Assembly (NCBI GenBank): GCA_963678775.2
Contig: CAXXGR010000002.1
Coordinates: 620,001 to 684,000, forward strand
Length of the DNA stretch: 64,000 nt
Reading direction: 5' to 3'
Source of the DNA: JBFHIJ01 sp963678775
Lineage (GTDB): Bacteria; Bacteroidota; Ignavibacteria; Kapaibacteriales; UBA2268
In this document: positions 1 to 15,566 of the stretch, one piece after another
How the letters are laid out: every line of letters starts with the position of its first letter
Position numbering within the stretch: position 1 is the first letter of the stretch
Made by a program: the position numbers and the translations under genes
Notes under the pieces: model-generated
Database searches by the model: none
What the model was told of the DNA's origin: nothing
Seen by the model: the letters and a program-made list of their open reading frames with translations, nothing else

Positions 1-38
1 TAAATATTATATGGCTAAGAAAAGGTAAGAAATAATAG

Positions 39-578
39 ATGACTGATCGAAGTATAGACAATAAAGTATATGATAAAATAGATTCCCTAGTTGCTAAGGG
101 TTATTCGAAGGATAAGATATACCATATACTATCTGAGGAATATACAGATAAAAGCACATTGAAAGGAATAATTGCAAACTGTGAATCTATAGAGACAAAA
201 GCTTTTAGAAAGAGTAAACAGAAGAAAATGATAGCAATAGCTATTAGCGTTATACTGTTTAAGATATTTTGGAACATAATCGGCGGACATGGTGTAAGCA
301 ATGAGATTAATCTAACGACCTTGTTTGTTTTCTGGGGGCTTTACGATTCAGTCAAAAAGTCAAAATATGAAACACTCGCAATATCTGTCTGGGTATTTGT
401 TTCAGTAGAGGTGTTAAATTTTAGATATAAGCCTGATGATGAAATCTATTTTCTACTTATATTGATTGCAATTGCAGTTGTTATGACTGTGCTTGCATTT
501 AGATGGAAAAAAGAGCAGAAAAGTGCGATTGCTATTAGCGCTTTAAAGACAAAAGAAAATGATGAAATGACTTTGTAA
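39..578 (+). CDS. Small membrane protein of unknown function
   Basis: Encodes 179 aa. I do not recognise the family. The first ~70 residues are soluble, charged and probably helical. After them come about three hydrophobic segments (roughly residues 64-80, 90-105 and 138-154), and the tail is basic. This suggests a small inner-membrane protein with a cytoplasmic N-terminal domain. The ATG is preceded at some distance by an AAAGG-like stretch, so the start is plausible but not proven. It reads toward the rRNA operons, but about 640 bp of promoter region separate them and I see no functional link. It is an uninterrupted frame of ordinary composition, so I take it as a real gene of unknown role. 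Confidence 0.7.
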   Translation: MTDRSIDNKVYDKIDSLVAKGYSKDKIYHILSEEYTDKSTLKGIIANCESIETKAFRKSKQKKMIAIAISVILFKIFWNIIGGHGVSNEINLTTLFVFWGLYDSVKKSKYETLAISVWVFVSVEVLNFRYKPDDEIYFLLILIAIAVVMTVLAFRWKKEQKSAIAISALKTKENDEMTL

Positions 579-678
579 AATCAAAAACACATGACAGACA
601 TAACTATTTATATATCAAGCCATAAGGTCGAATAATCATCTAAATAATGCAAATAAAAGCGAAAAAGCGAAAATAACA

Positions 679-710
679 TTTGGTGTTTATCGTCAAAAAG
701 CTTAATTTTG
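679..710 (+). promoter_or_regulatory. rRNA promoter P1 (TTTG-N20-TAATTTTG)
   Basis: TTTG at 679-682 and TAATTTTG at 703-710, with 20 bp between them. This matches the Bacteroidetes primary sigma pattern. It is the outermost of four promoters before operon 1 and has no counterpart before operon 2. Confidence 0.6.
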
Positions 711-804
711 TGTCCCCTTCGATAAGGGGGAGAGACAAAAGTTCTTATCAGCATCGAGACAAGTAAAGAGTTACGATTCTACTTGAAAATACTTTAAAAA
801 AACA

Positions 805-836
805 TTTGGTGTTTATCAGGAAAAAACGTAATTTTG
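805..836 (+). promoter_or_regulatory. rRNA promoter P2 (TTTG-N20-TAATTTTG)
   Basis: TTTG at 805-808 and TAATTTTG at 829-836, 20 bp apart. The surrounding sequence clearly resembles P1, so the two look like an old tandem duplication. It has no counterpart before operon 2. Confidence 0.6.
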
Positions 837-933
837 TATCCCCTTCGACGGGGAGTTGAAATAAAAGTTCTTTTACAAGCGGCGACACAAACTTCAGTCC
901 TATGAGACTTTAGAAAAAAACTTTCAAAATAAA

Positions 934-965
934 TTTGGAAGTTGAAAAAAAAGTCCGTAGTTTTG
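934..965 (+). promoter_or_regulatory. rRNA promoter P3 (TTTG-N20-TAGTTTTG)
   Basis: TTTG at 934-937 and TAGTTTTG at 958-965, 20 bp apart. It lies inside the part repeated before operon 2, where the copy is at 6362-6393. Confidence 0.6.
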
Positions 966-1066
966 AATTCTGTCTCGCTAGTCGAGTAGGAAAAACGTTC
1001 TAAAAAAAGTAGAGAAAGAAATAGAATAAGTTAATTTAGTCAAAGCGTTAAGTTTTTATAAATTAA

Positions 1067-1098
1067 TTTGTTAAGAACTCAAAAAGTTCGTAATTTTG
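1067..1098 (+). promoter_or_regulatory. rRNA promoter P4, proximal (TTTG-N20-TAATTTTG)
   Basis: TTTG at 1067-1070 and TAATTTTG at 1091-1098, 20 bp apart. This is the promoter closest to the 16S gene, about 120 bp upstream. It is repeated exactly at 6495-6526. Confidence 0.65.
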
Positions 1099-1120
1099 AA
1101 TCTATGATAGGATGTAACAA

Positions 1121-1134
1121 CGTTCTTTGAAAAC
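1121..1134 (+). promoter_or_regulatory. boxA-like antitermination element
   Basis: The leader carries GTTCTTTGAAAAC just before the 16S processing stem, at the position and with the composition of rRNA boxA elements bound by NusB/NusE. The assignment rests on position and resemblance only. The same element is at about 6549-6562. Confidence 0.4.
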
Positions 1135-1154
1135 AGGAAGCACAGTCAATTAAG
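1135..1154 (+). other. 5' arm of the 16S processing stem (operon 1)
   Basis: These 20 bases pair with 2721-2739 downstream of the 16S gene, with a single bulged base. The long stem brackets 16S as an RNase III substrate would. Operon 2 has the same stem at about 6563-6582 and 8149-8167. Confidence 0.75.
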
Positions 1155-1218
1155 AGTAATATCAATTTTGTGATCAAACTCACAAAGTCAAAAAAGAAAT
1201 ATAATTCTTTATATAAAA

Positions 1219-2713
<1,495 letters not shown>

Positions 2714-2765
2714 AAGAGTACTTAATTGACGTGCTTCCTATTTTTTGAGAATGCATGAAGACTAT

Positions 2766-2839
<74 letters not shown>

Positions 2840-2872
2840 CATTTTGTTAGGTGATAGATAAGAATATAATTC

Positions 2873-2945
2873 GGGTCTATAGCTCAATTGGGAGAGCGCC
2901 GGCTTTGCAAGCCGGAGGTTAGCGGTTCGATCCCGCTTAGATCCA
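2873..2945 (+). tRNA. tRNA-Ala (anticodon TGC), operon 1
   Basis: A 73-nt cloverleaf. Acceptor arms GGGTCTA and TAGATCC pair (one G-U), with discriminator A. The anticodon loop TTTGCAA gives TGC. It is the second spacer tRNA, completing the common Ile-Ala pair. Confidence 0.95.
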
Positions 2946-3164
2946 CTCATATTGTGATGGATGCTAAGCACAATCGCATTCAATTCTCACAAGTAAAAAT
3001 TTAATCGTTTATTTGAAAATCAAGGTGATACTGTTTAAAAGCACAGTATAGTAAAATAATCAATAGAGCCTAAAGTATCTGCATTACGTTAGACAAGAAA
3101 TTGACTAATGTAGTAGATTATTTAGATTAATATGATATTATTATGTGATTTATAATTGCGTCGA

Positions 3165-3190
3165 AGAGATTAGTATAACAACTCAAAACT
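3165..3190 (+). other. 5' arm of the 23S processing stem (operon 1)
   Basis: These 26 bases pair with 6019-6044 just after the 23S gene at 25 of 26 positions. The long stem would bring the two ends of 23S together for RNase III cleavage. Operon 2 carries the same pair. Confidence 0.75.
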
Positions 3191-3195
3191 ATTTC

Positions 3196-6012
<2,817 letters not shown>

Positions 6013-6128
6013 AATTTTAGTTTTGAGTTGTTATACCAATCTCTTTAGACTATAACAATTAAAATCACTAGCTCTATATAATATTGATTATTTTACCAGA
6101 TATTTATCACCTTACATAAATCCTTTTT

Positions 6129-6245
6129 TCCGGTGGCTATGGCACAGGGGCTACACCTCTTCCCTTTCCGAACAGAGTAGTTAAGACCTGTTGCGCCGAT
6201 GGTACTGCGTGGGTGACTGCGTGGAAGAGTAGGTCGCTGCCGGAT
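6129..6245 (+). rRNA. 5S ribosomal RNA, operon 1
   Basis: About 117 nt. The ends TCCGGTGGC and GCTGCCGGA pair as helix I. The internal segments CCTTTCCGAACAGAGTAGTTAAG and the GGTACTGCGTGGGTGA region have the usual 5S layout. It lies about 115 bp after 23S and is followed at once by a T-rich tract. Confidence 0.93.
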
Positions 6246-6263
6246 TTGTTTTTTTTGAGTAGG

Positions 6264-6296
6264 ACCCTTTTCGCTATAATGTGATAAGGGTTTTTT
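6264..6296 (+). terminator. Terminator of rRNA operon 1
   Basis: ACCCTTTTC at 6264-6272 pairs with GATAAGGGT at 6283-6291 (one mismatch), followed by a run of T. It lies just past the end of the repeated unit, so operon 1 and operon 2 have unrelated terminators. Confidence 0.7.
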
Positions 6297-6646
6297 ACTC
6301 TAAAAAAGGCGACACAAACTTCAGTCCTATGAGGCTTAAGAAAAAAAACTTTCAAAATAAATTTGGAAGTTGAAAAAAAAGTCCGTAGTTTTGAATTCTG
6401 TCTCGCTAGTCGAGTAGGAAAAACGTTCTAAAAAAAGTAGAGAAAGAAATAGAATAAGTTAATTTAGTCAAAGCGTTAAGTTTTTATAAATTAATTTGTT
6501 AAGAACTCAAAAAGTTCGTAATTTTGAATCTATGATAGGATGTAACAACGTTCTTTGAAAACAGGAAGCACAGTCAATTAAGAGTAATATCAATTTTGTG
6601 ATCAAACTCACAAAGTCAAAAAAGAAATATAATTCTTTATATAAAA
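6297..6646 (+). promoter_or_regulatory. Promoter/leader region of rRNA operon 2 (P3' and P4')
   Basis: This gene-free stretch contains copies of only the two proximal promoters: TTTG 6362-6365 with TAGTTTTG 6386-6393, and TTTG 6495-6498 with TAATTTTG 6519-6526. Both have 20-bp spacers. The distal P1 and P2 of operon 1 are missing. A boxA-like element and the 5' arm of the 16S processing stem follow. Confidence 0.7.
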
Positions 6647-8141
<1,495 letters not shown>

Positions 8142-8193
8142 AAGAGTACTTAATTGACGTGCTTCCTATTTTTTGAGAATGCATGAAGACTAT

Positions 8194-8267
<74 letters not shown>

Positions 8268-8300
8268 CATTTTGTTAGGTGATAGATAAGAATATAATTC

Positions 8301-8373
8301 GGGTCTATAGCTCAATTGGGAGAGCGCCGGCTTTGCAAGCCGGAGGTTAGCGGTTCGATCCCGCTTAGATCCA
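8301..8373 (+). tRNA. tRNA-Ala (TGC), operon 2
   Basis: Identical to the spacer tRNA-Ala of operon 1: 73 nt, anticodon TGC. Confidence 0.95.
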
Positions 8374-8623
8374 CTCATATTGTGATGGATGCTAAGCACA
8401 ATCGCATTCAATTCTCACAAGTAAAAATTTAATCGTTTATTTGAAAATCAAGGTGATACTGTTTAAAAGCACAGTATAGTAAAATAATCAATAGAGCCTA
8501 AAGTATCTGCATTACGTTAGACAAGAAATTGACTAATGTAGTAGATTATTTAGATTAATATGATATTATTATGTGATTTATAATTGCGTCGAAGAGATTA
8601 GTATAACAACTCAAAACTATTTC

Positions 8624-11439
<2,816 letters not shown>

Positions 11440-11555
11440 AATTTTAGTTTTGAGTTGTTATACCAATCTCTTTAGACTTTAACAATTAAAATCACTAGCT
11501 CTATATAATATTGATTATTTTACCAGATATTTATCACCTTACATAAATCCTTTTT

Positions 11556-11672
11556 TCCGGTGGCTATGGCACAGGGGCTACACCTCTTCCCTTTCCGAAC
11601 AGAGTAGTTAAGACCTGTTGCGCCGATGGTACTGCGTGGGTGACTGCGTGGAAGAGTAGGTCGCTGCCGGAT
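11556..11672 (+). rRNA. 5S ribosomal RNA, operon 2
   Basis: Identical in sequence to the first 5S gene. Helix I arms TCCGGTGGC and GCTGCCGGA pair. It is followed by the same short T tract, where the repeat ends. Confidence 0.93.
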
Positions 11673-11686
11673 TTGTTTTTTTTGAG

Positions 11687-11719
11687 AAAAGCTCGTATAC
11701 TTGTATGCGGGCTTTTTTT
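11687..11719 (+). terminator. Terminator of rRNA operon 2
   Basis: AAGCTCGTATAC at 11689-11700 pairs with GTATGCGGGCTT at 11703-11714 through G-U pairs, followed by a T run. A strong intrinsic terminator, different from that of operon 1. Confidence 0.85.
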
Positions 11720-11809
11720 GGTTTAAATACTCTTAATGTTTGTTTTATTTTTTTTTGGGGGGGTGAATACATCTTTGGATTGATATGATATCTGTTATAG
11801 CTAGAGGAT

Positions 11810-13012
11810 TTAAAATTTAATTTTCATCTGATATGGTAGCAAATCAAGAGATATATTGACTAAATTACTGAGTTGAAGTCCCAATAGTCTGACAGGTTTG
11901 GCAGGAAGTACTGGTCGGGTGAGTAATTCAAATGCTATCTCTAATATTTCTGCTTCTTCCATAAAATAGTCTAGAGTTGTTCTGCTTCTACTTAATATTG
12001 TAAAGTCAGAGTATTTAATCTTTAAAGTTAACGTTTTACCGCACACATTAGCTTTGTCCATTCTTCGTTTCAATTCTACACATATATTAGAAAGTATTTC
12101 TTTCATCTTTTCTTTGGAGTCTACATCTTCTAAAAAAGTTCTTTCTGTTCCTATTGATTTTCGAGTTCGAGTTGGATTTACATTGTCTGAGCTTTGTAGG
12201 TGCATTAGTCTATAATAATGACCTCCCATCTTTCCAAAATGGTTAATTAAGAACAATTCTGAATATCTTCTCAAGTCTCCTGCAGTATTTATATCCATTT
12301 CTTTCATTTTCTTTTGTGTTACTTTACCTACACCGGGTATTTTTGATATTGGCATCTTTGTGATAAATTTTATAGCATTATCTGGAGTTACTACTGTAAT
12401 TCCGTTTGGCTTCCTATAATCAGATGCAACCTTAGCTAAAAATTTGTTGAATGAGACTCCTGCTGATGCCGTTAGTTGAGTTGTTGTGAGTATTTTGTGT
12501 TTGATTTGGCGTGCCATCTCTGCTGCTGAGTCTATGCCATGTTTATTATTCGTTACGTCTAAATAGGCTTCGTCTATAGAAACAGGTTCTACAAGGTCAG
12601 TATATGAGTGAAATATGTCGTTTATTTGTCTTGAAACGTCCTTATAAACCTCAAAACGTGGACGTGCGAATATTAGATGTGCACATTTTTGTGCAGCTAT
12701 AAAACTGGGCATGGCTGAATGTATTCCAAATTTCCTGGCTTCATAACTTGCAGCAGACACAACACCTCGACGTCTTTTCTCACCAACTACAAGAGGCTTC
12801 CCTCTATATTGTGGAAAATCTCTTTGTTCAACAGATGCGAAAAATGCATCCATATCTATATGAATAATCTTTTTGATGTGTAATCTTGAGTATTGAATTA
12901 AACTGTTGGCAAGATAATGGTAAAAAGTGATAAAAAAAAAGTAAATATATGTGGAAAATAGATTGAATATACAAATAAGAAATAGTGTACTTGGCTGTAT
13001 AATATTATCCAT
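11810..13012 (-). CDS. dinB: DNA polymerase IV (Y-family translesion polymerase)
   Basis: Y-family polymerase that copies damaged DNA with low fidelity. The palm and fingers begin at about residue 46. The first catalytic Asp is in HIDMDAFFASVEQRD and the second acidic pair in VSIDEAYLDV. The helix-hairpin-helix IPGVGKVTQKKMKEM and the little-finger domain follow. From residue 46 on it is about 355 aa, the usual family length. The only ATG that keeps the catalytic strand is at 13012. That adds ~45 residues rich in Ile, Phe and Tyr that I do not know from this family. The next ATG (M54, 12853) lies after the catalytic Asp. No GTG or TTG occurs between them, so real initiation may use ATT or ATC near 12877-12866, or the leader is genuine. 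It ends about 90 bp after the rRNA terminator on the opposite strand. Confidence 0.93.
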   Translation of the reverse strand: MDNIIQPSTLFLICIFNLFSTYIYFFFITFYHYLANSLIQYSRLHIKKIIHIDMDAFFASVEQRDFPQYRGKPLVVGEKRRRGVVSAASYEARKFGIHSAMPSFIAAQKCAHLIFARPRFEVYKDVSRQINDIFHSYTDLVEPVSIDEAYLDVTNNKHGIDSAAEMARQIKHKILTTTQLTASAGVSFNKFLAKVASDYRKPNGITVVTPDNAIKFITKMPISKIPGVGKVTQKKMKEMDINTAGDLRRYSELFLINHFGKMGGHYYRLMHLQSSDNVNPTRTRKSIGTERTFLEDVDSKEKMKEILSNICVELKRRMDKANVCGKTLTLKIKYSDFTILSRSRTTLDYFMEEAEILEIAFELLTRPVLPAKPVRLLGLQLSNLVNISLDLLPYQMKIKF

Positions 13013-13530
13013 TTGAAATTATATGGCTATTAGGATACAAGGGAAAACGAAATCTAAATAATTTAGGAGAACAACTTAGAAGTTAATCTCCAAAAATAAT
13101 AGAAGTTATTAACAAAAAAAGAAGATAAAGATATTCAAAACTGGCTGATATTAACAGCCTTTGTGTGTCAAAAATCGCCAATAACTCAAATAGAAATAGC
13201 CAAACAACTTGTTTATCAACAAGTTCCTAATCTTTTCAACATTTCCATATCTTTGATATAATGCGTATAATCAGTGATTACGAGAAAATAGATGGTATAG
13301 TTATCCACAAGACTGTGTTTTGGCATGGATTATTCTATAGTCAAATGACAAATTACTCTGTTCATTTGAATTCTATGCAAATTTGAGTATTAAAAGTGCT
13401 TTAATACTATGTCTGTTAAAGTTGGCATAAGAGTTGTCATAATGAAATAACAACCCTACACGGTTGAATGAACAAGATTAAAAAAGAGCTGAAAAAGCTT
13501 ATGATTTAAAATTTCACATGGAGGTGAATA
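13013..13530. other. Intergenic region between dinB and the flagellin genes, with DnaA-box-like sites
   Basis: About 520 bp without a convincing gene. It contains one perfect DnaA-box sequence TTATCCACA at 13301-13309 and a one-mismatch site TTATCAACA at 13213-13221. Near its right end it carries the promoter elements of the flagellin genes. Two boxes are not enough to call an origin, and no dnaA or dnaN gene is in the window. Confidence 0.4.
13417..13443 (+). promoter_or_regulatory. Possible sigma-28 (FliA) promoter of flagellin genes
   Basis: TAAAGTT at 13417-13423 equals the core of the sigma-28 -35 element. GTCATAA starts at 13436 and resembles the -10 element GCCGATAA with one base missing. 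The same TAAAGTT plus GTC(G)ATA layout occurs before the small gene at 24598. An alternative reading is a sigma-54-like TTGGCA-N6-TTG at 13422-13436, but it lacks the key GC of the -12 box. Confidence 0.4.
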
Positions 13531-14466
13531 ATGCCTTTTGCAATAGGAGGAAATGCAAGGATAAGGACTAATATTCCTTCTGAGAATGCCTATAACGCTT
13601 TGGATGTTTCCAGTAGAGACATCTCCCTTAGGCAGCTCCGCCTCTCGACCGGTAAGCGTATTAATAACGCCGGCGATGATGTGGCAGGATATATTACGTC
13701 TCGTGCTCTAATATCTAGGAATGGTTCACTAAAAGCAGCAACTCGTGCTGTTGGTGATGCTCAGAACGTGTCTTATATTGCTATGGATTCATTAGCAAAT
13801 ATAGGTGACCTAATCACTAATATTAAAGATTCTGCGGCTACTGCTGCTTCTGGTGCAATGGGTACCGATGAAAAAGTAGCTTTAGCTAAAGCAGCCTACA
13901 GAATGGCTGAGCAGATTCAAACAGTTGTAGAATCCACTGTGTTTGGTGGTAGACAGCTTCTTGATGGTACTTTTTCAGCTGATTTTGTTATTGGTACAAA
14001 TGCAGCTCATGACTTGATTACTTTAGATGTGGATTTGACTCAAGGTAATTTAGATTTCAATATCGAAAGCAATATCTTTGATGTCAACTCTCTTATATCA
14101 TCCAGTTTCGCTGGTGTAACAGGTCTAGATCTTAGAGATTTGGATAACGTATCAGGTGAAGATTTAGGTATATTTGACTATGGCAGTATGGCTAGCACGC
14201 TTACTTCTTTAGCCGATGCTCTTGATAATGTAAATAAAGTAGCTTCCTATTTAGGTGGTGTAGTTAATAGACTTACTTCTCAGGATGATATTCTGAAAAG
14301 TCAAATTACAAACTATAATACCGCAATCTCAAGAATAGAAGATACGGATGTAGCTAAAGAGCAGTTAGAATTAGTTAAATCTCAATTCTTGCAACAAGCA
14401 TCACTTACTTCTTTGGCTCAGGCGAATGCTAATCCACAATCATTCTTACAGTTGATTCAAGGTTAG
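13531..14466 (+). CDS. Flagellin, copy 1
   Basis: Structural subunit of the flagellar filament, 311 aa. The N-terminal D0/D1 coiled-coil region carries the flagellin core (RQLRLSTGKRINNAGDD, with the usual LSTG.RIN.A.DD pattern). The C-terminal D1/D0 region (about residues 230-311) has VNRLTSQDDILKSQITNY and ends in SFLQLIQ. The middle is short, with no large D2/D3 surface domain. The start ATG follows a strong GGAGGTG site. It leaves about nine residues ahead of the normal RIRTNIPSENAYN start. No signal peptide, as expected for the flagellar export route. It is followed 52 bp later by a second flagellin of equal length, so the two probably form one operon. Confidence 0.95.
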   Translation: MPFAIGGNARIRTNIPSENAYNALDVSSRDISLRQLRLSTGKRINNAGDDVAGYITSRALISRNGSLKAATRAVGDAQNVSYIAMDSLANIGDLITNIKDSAATAASGAMGTDEKVALAKAAYRMAEQIQTVVESTVFGGRQLLDGTFSADFVIGTNAAHDLITLDVDLTQGNLDFNIESNIFDVNSLISSSFAGVTGLDLRDLDNVSGEDLGIFDYGSMASTLTSLADALDNVNKVASYLGGVVNRLTSQDDILKSQITNYNTAISRIEDTDVAKEQLELVKSQFLQQASLTSLAQANANPQSFLQLIQG

Positions 14467-14518
14467 GATAGAATAAGAAACAAGGATGTTTTACTTTATA
14501 ATGTCAGAGGTTTAAGTT

Positions 14519-15454
14519 ATGCCTGCAGCGTTTAAAGGTATACCAAGGATACGTACAAATATTCCTGCGGAGACCGCTTATAATGCGCTAAGCCAGTCCA
14601 ATAGAGAAATATCTCTTAGGCAACTAAGGCTTTCTACGGGAAAAAGGATTAACAATGCTGCTGATGATGTGGCTGGGTATATTACCTCTCGTTCGTTGAT
14701 TGCTAGGAATGGTTCACTTAAGGCTGCACAGAGTAGCGTTGGTGACGCTCATAATATGAGTAATATTTTGATGGATTCTTTAGATAATGTGAACGATTTG
14801 GTAACTTTGATAAAAGATTCAGCGTCTTCTGCAGCATCCGGAGCTCTGGGGTCAGATGAGAAAGTGGCTTTAGCGAAAGCGGCATACCGTATGACGCAGC
14901 AGATACAGACCGTAGTTGATTCGACAGTATTTGGTGGAATGCAGCTCTTGGACGGAGATTTTGCAACTACTTTCTATATTGGTACTAATGCAAAGCATGA
15001 GCTCTTAGATCTTGTTATAGATATGTCTACAGATAATATAGACTTCAATGTTGATAGCAATAATTTTGAATTAAATTCATTATCTATTGGATCATTTGCC
15101 GGAGTTACTAATTTAGATCTTAGGGAGTTAGATAATGTTTCAGTTACCGACTTGGGAATATTTTCTTCCGACAGAATTGGTACGACTTTGCAGAGCCTTT
15201 CGGCGGCACTGAACAATGTCAATAAGGTGGCCTCTTACCTGGGTGGTATATCTAATAGATTGACTTCACAGGAAGATGTTTTGCAAAATCAAATTACTAA
15301 TTACAATGCTGCAATTTCGAGACTTGAAGATTCTGATGTTGCTAAGGAACAGTTGGCACTAATTAAAGCTCAGTTCCTACAGCAGACTTCGCTGACATCT
15401 TTAGCACAGAGCAATCAAAATCCTCAGGCATTCTTGCAGTTGATACAAAGTTAA
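14519..15454 (+). CDS. Flagellin, copy 2
   Basis: Second filament subunit, also 311 aa. It is collinear with copy 1 without obvious length differences. The ends are strongly conserved between the two (LRQLRLSTGKRINNA; NRLTSQ; QLIQ at the C-terminus), while residues ~150-230 differ most. That is the part expected near the filament surface. A GAGGT site lies seven bases before the ATG. Nothing resembling a separate promoter is obvious in the 52-bp gap, so co-transcription with copy 1 is likely. No other flagellar structural genes lie in the window. Confidence 0.95.
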   Translation: MPAAFKGIPRIRTNIPAETAYNALSQSNREISLRQLRLSTGKRINNAADDVAGYITSRSLIARNGSLKAAQSSVGDAHNMSNILMDSLDNVNDLVTLIKDSASSAASGALGSDEKVALAKAAYRMTQQIQTVVDSTVFGGMQLLDGDFATTFYIGTNAKHELLDLVIDMSTDNIDFNVDSNNFELNSLSIGSFAGVTNLDLRELDNVSVTDLGIFSSDRIGTTLQSLSAALNNVNKVASYLGGISNRLTSQEDVLQNQITNYNAAISRLEDSDVAKEQLALIKAQFLQQTSLTSLAQSNQNPQAFLQLIQS

Positions 15455-15503
15455 ATTATTACGGGGTGAGTTGAAAAAGATAGTAGATAAAAATATACAA
15501 ACA

Positions 15504-15556
15504 GGCAAAAAAAGAACCAATGTACCCTCTTATTTGGGTATAAGAAGGCACATTGG
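15504..15556 (-). terminator. Terminator of polA
   Basis: Inverted repeat 15517-15533 with 15540-15556, 17 bp. Read on the minus strand all pairs form, two as G-U, and the hairpin is followed by TTCTTTTTTT. Read on the plus strand the same positions mismatch and no T run follows. It therefore serves polA rather than the flagellins. Confidence 0.8.
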
Positions 15557-15566
15557 AAAGTATATA

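Larger units (their letters stand above)
579..1218 (+). promoter_or_regulatory. rRNA operon 1 promoter/leader region with four tandem promoters
   Basis: This stretch has no gene. It holds four promoter-like modules repeated about every 130 bp, each with TTTG, exactly 20 bp, then TAnnTTTG. The modules lie at 679-710, 805-836, 934-965 and 1067-1098. The first two share the same sequence around the -33 element and are both followed by a CCCCTTCGA...GGGG hairpin. The pattern is the known Bacteroidetes housekeeping promoter (-33 TTG, -7 TAnnTTTG). The last ~330 bp are repeated in front of operon 2. The leader ends with a boxA-like element and the 5' half of the 16S processing stem. Confidence 0.75.

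Noticed and set aside
13213..13309. Replication origin
   Set aside because: Only two DnaA-like boxes and no dnaA, dnaN or other origin marker; kept as a low-interest observation rather than an annotated origin.
13422..13438. Sigma-54-like promoter TTGGCA-N6-TTG before the flagellins
   Set aside because: It lacks the GC dinucleotide at -12 that sigma-54 needs, and a sigma-28-like reading overlaps it; no sigma-54 activator is in the window.
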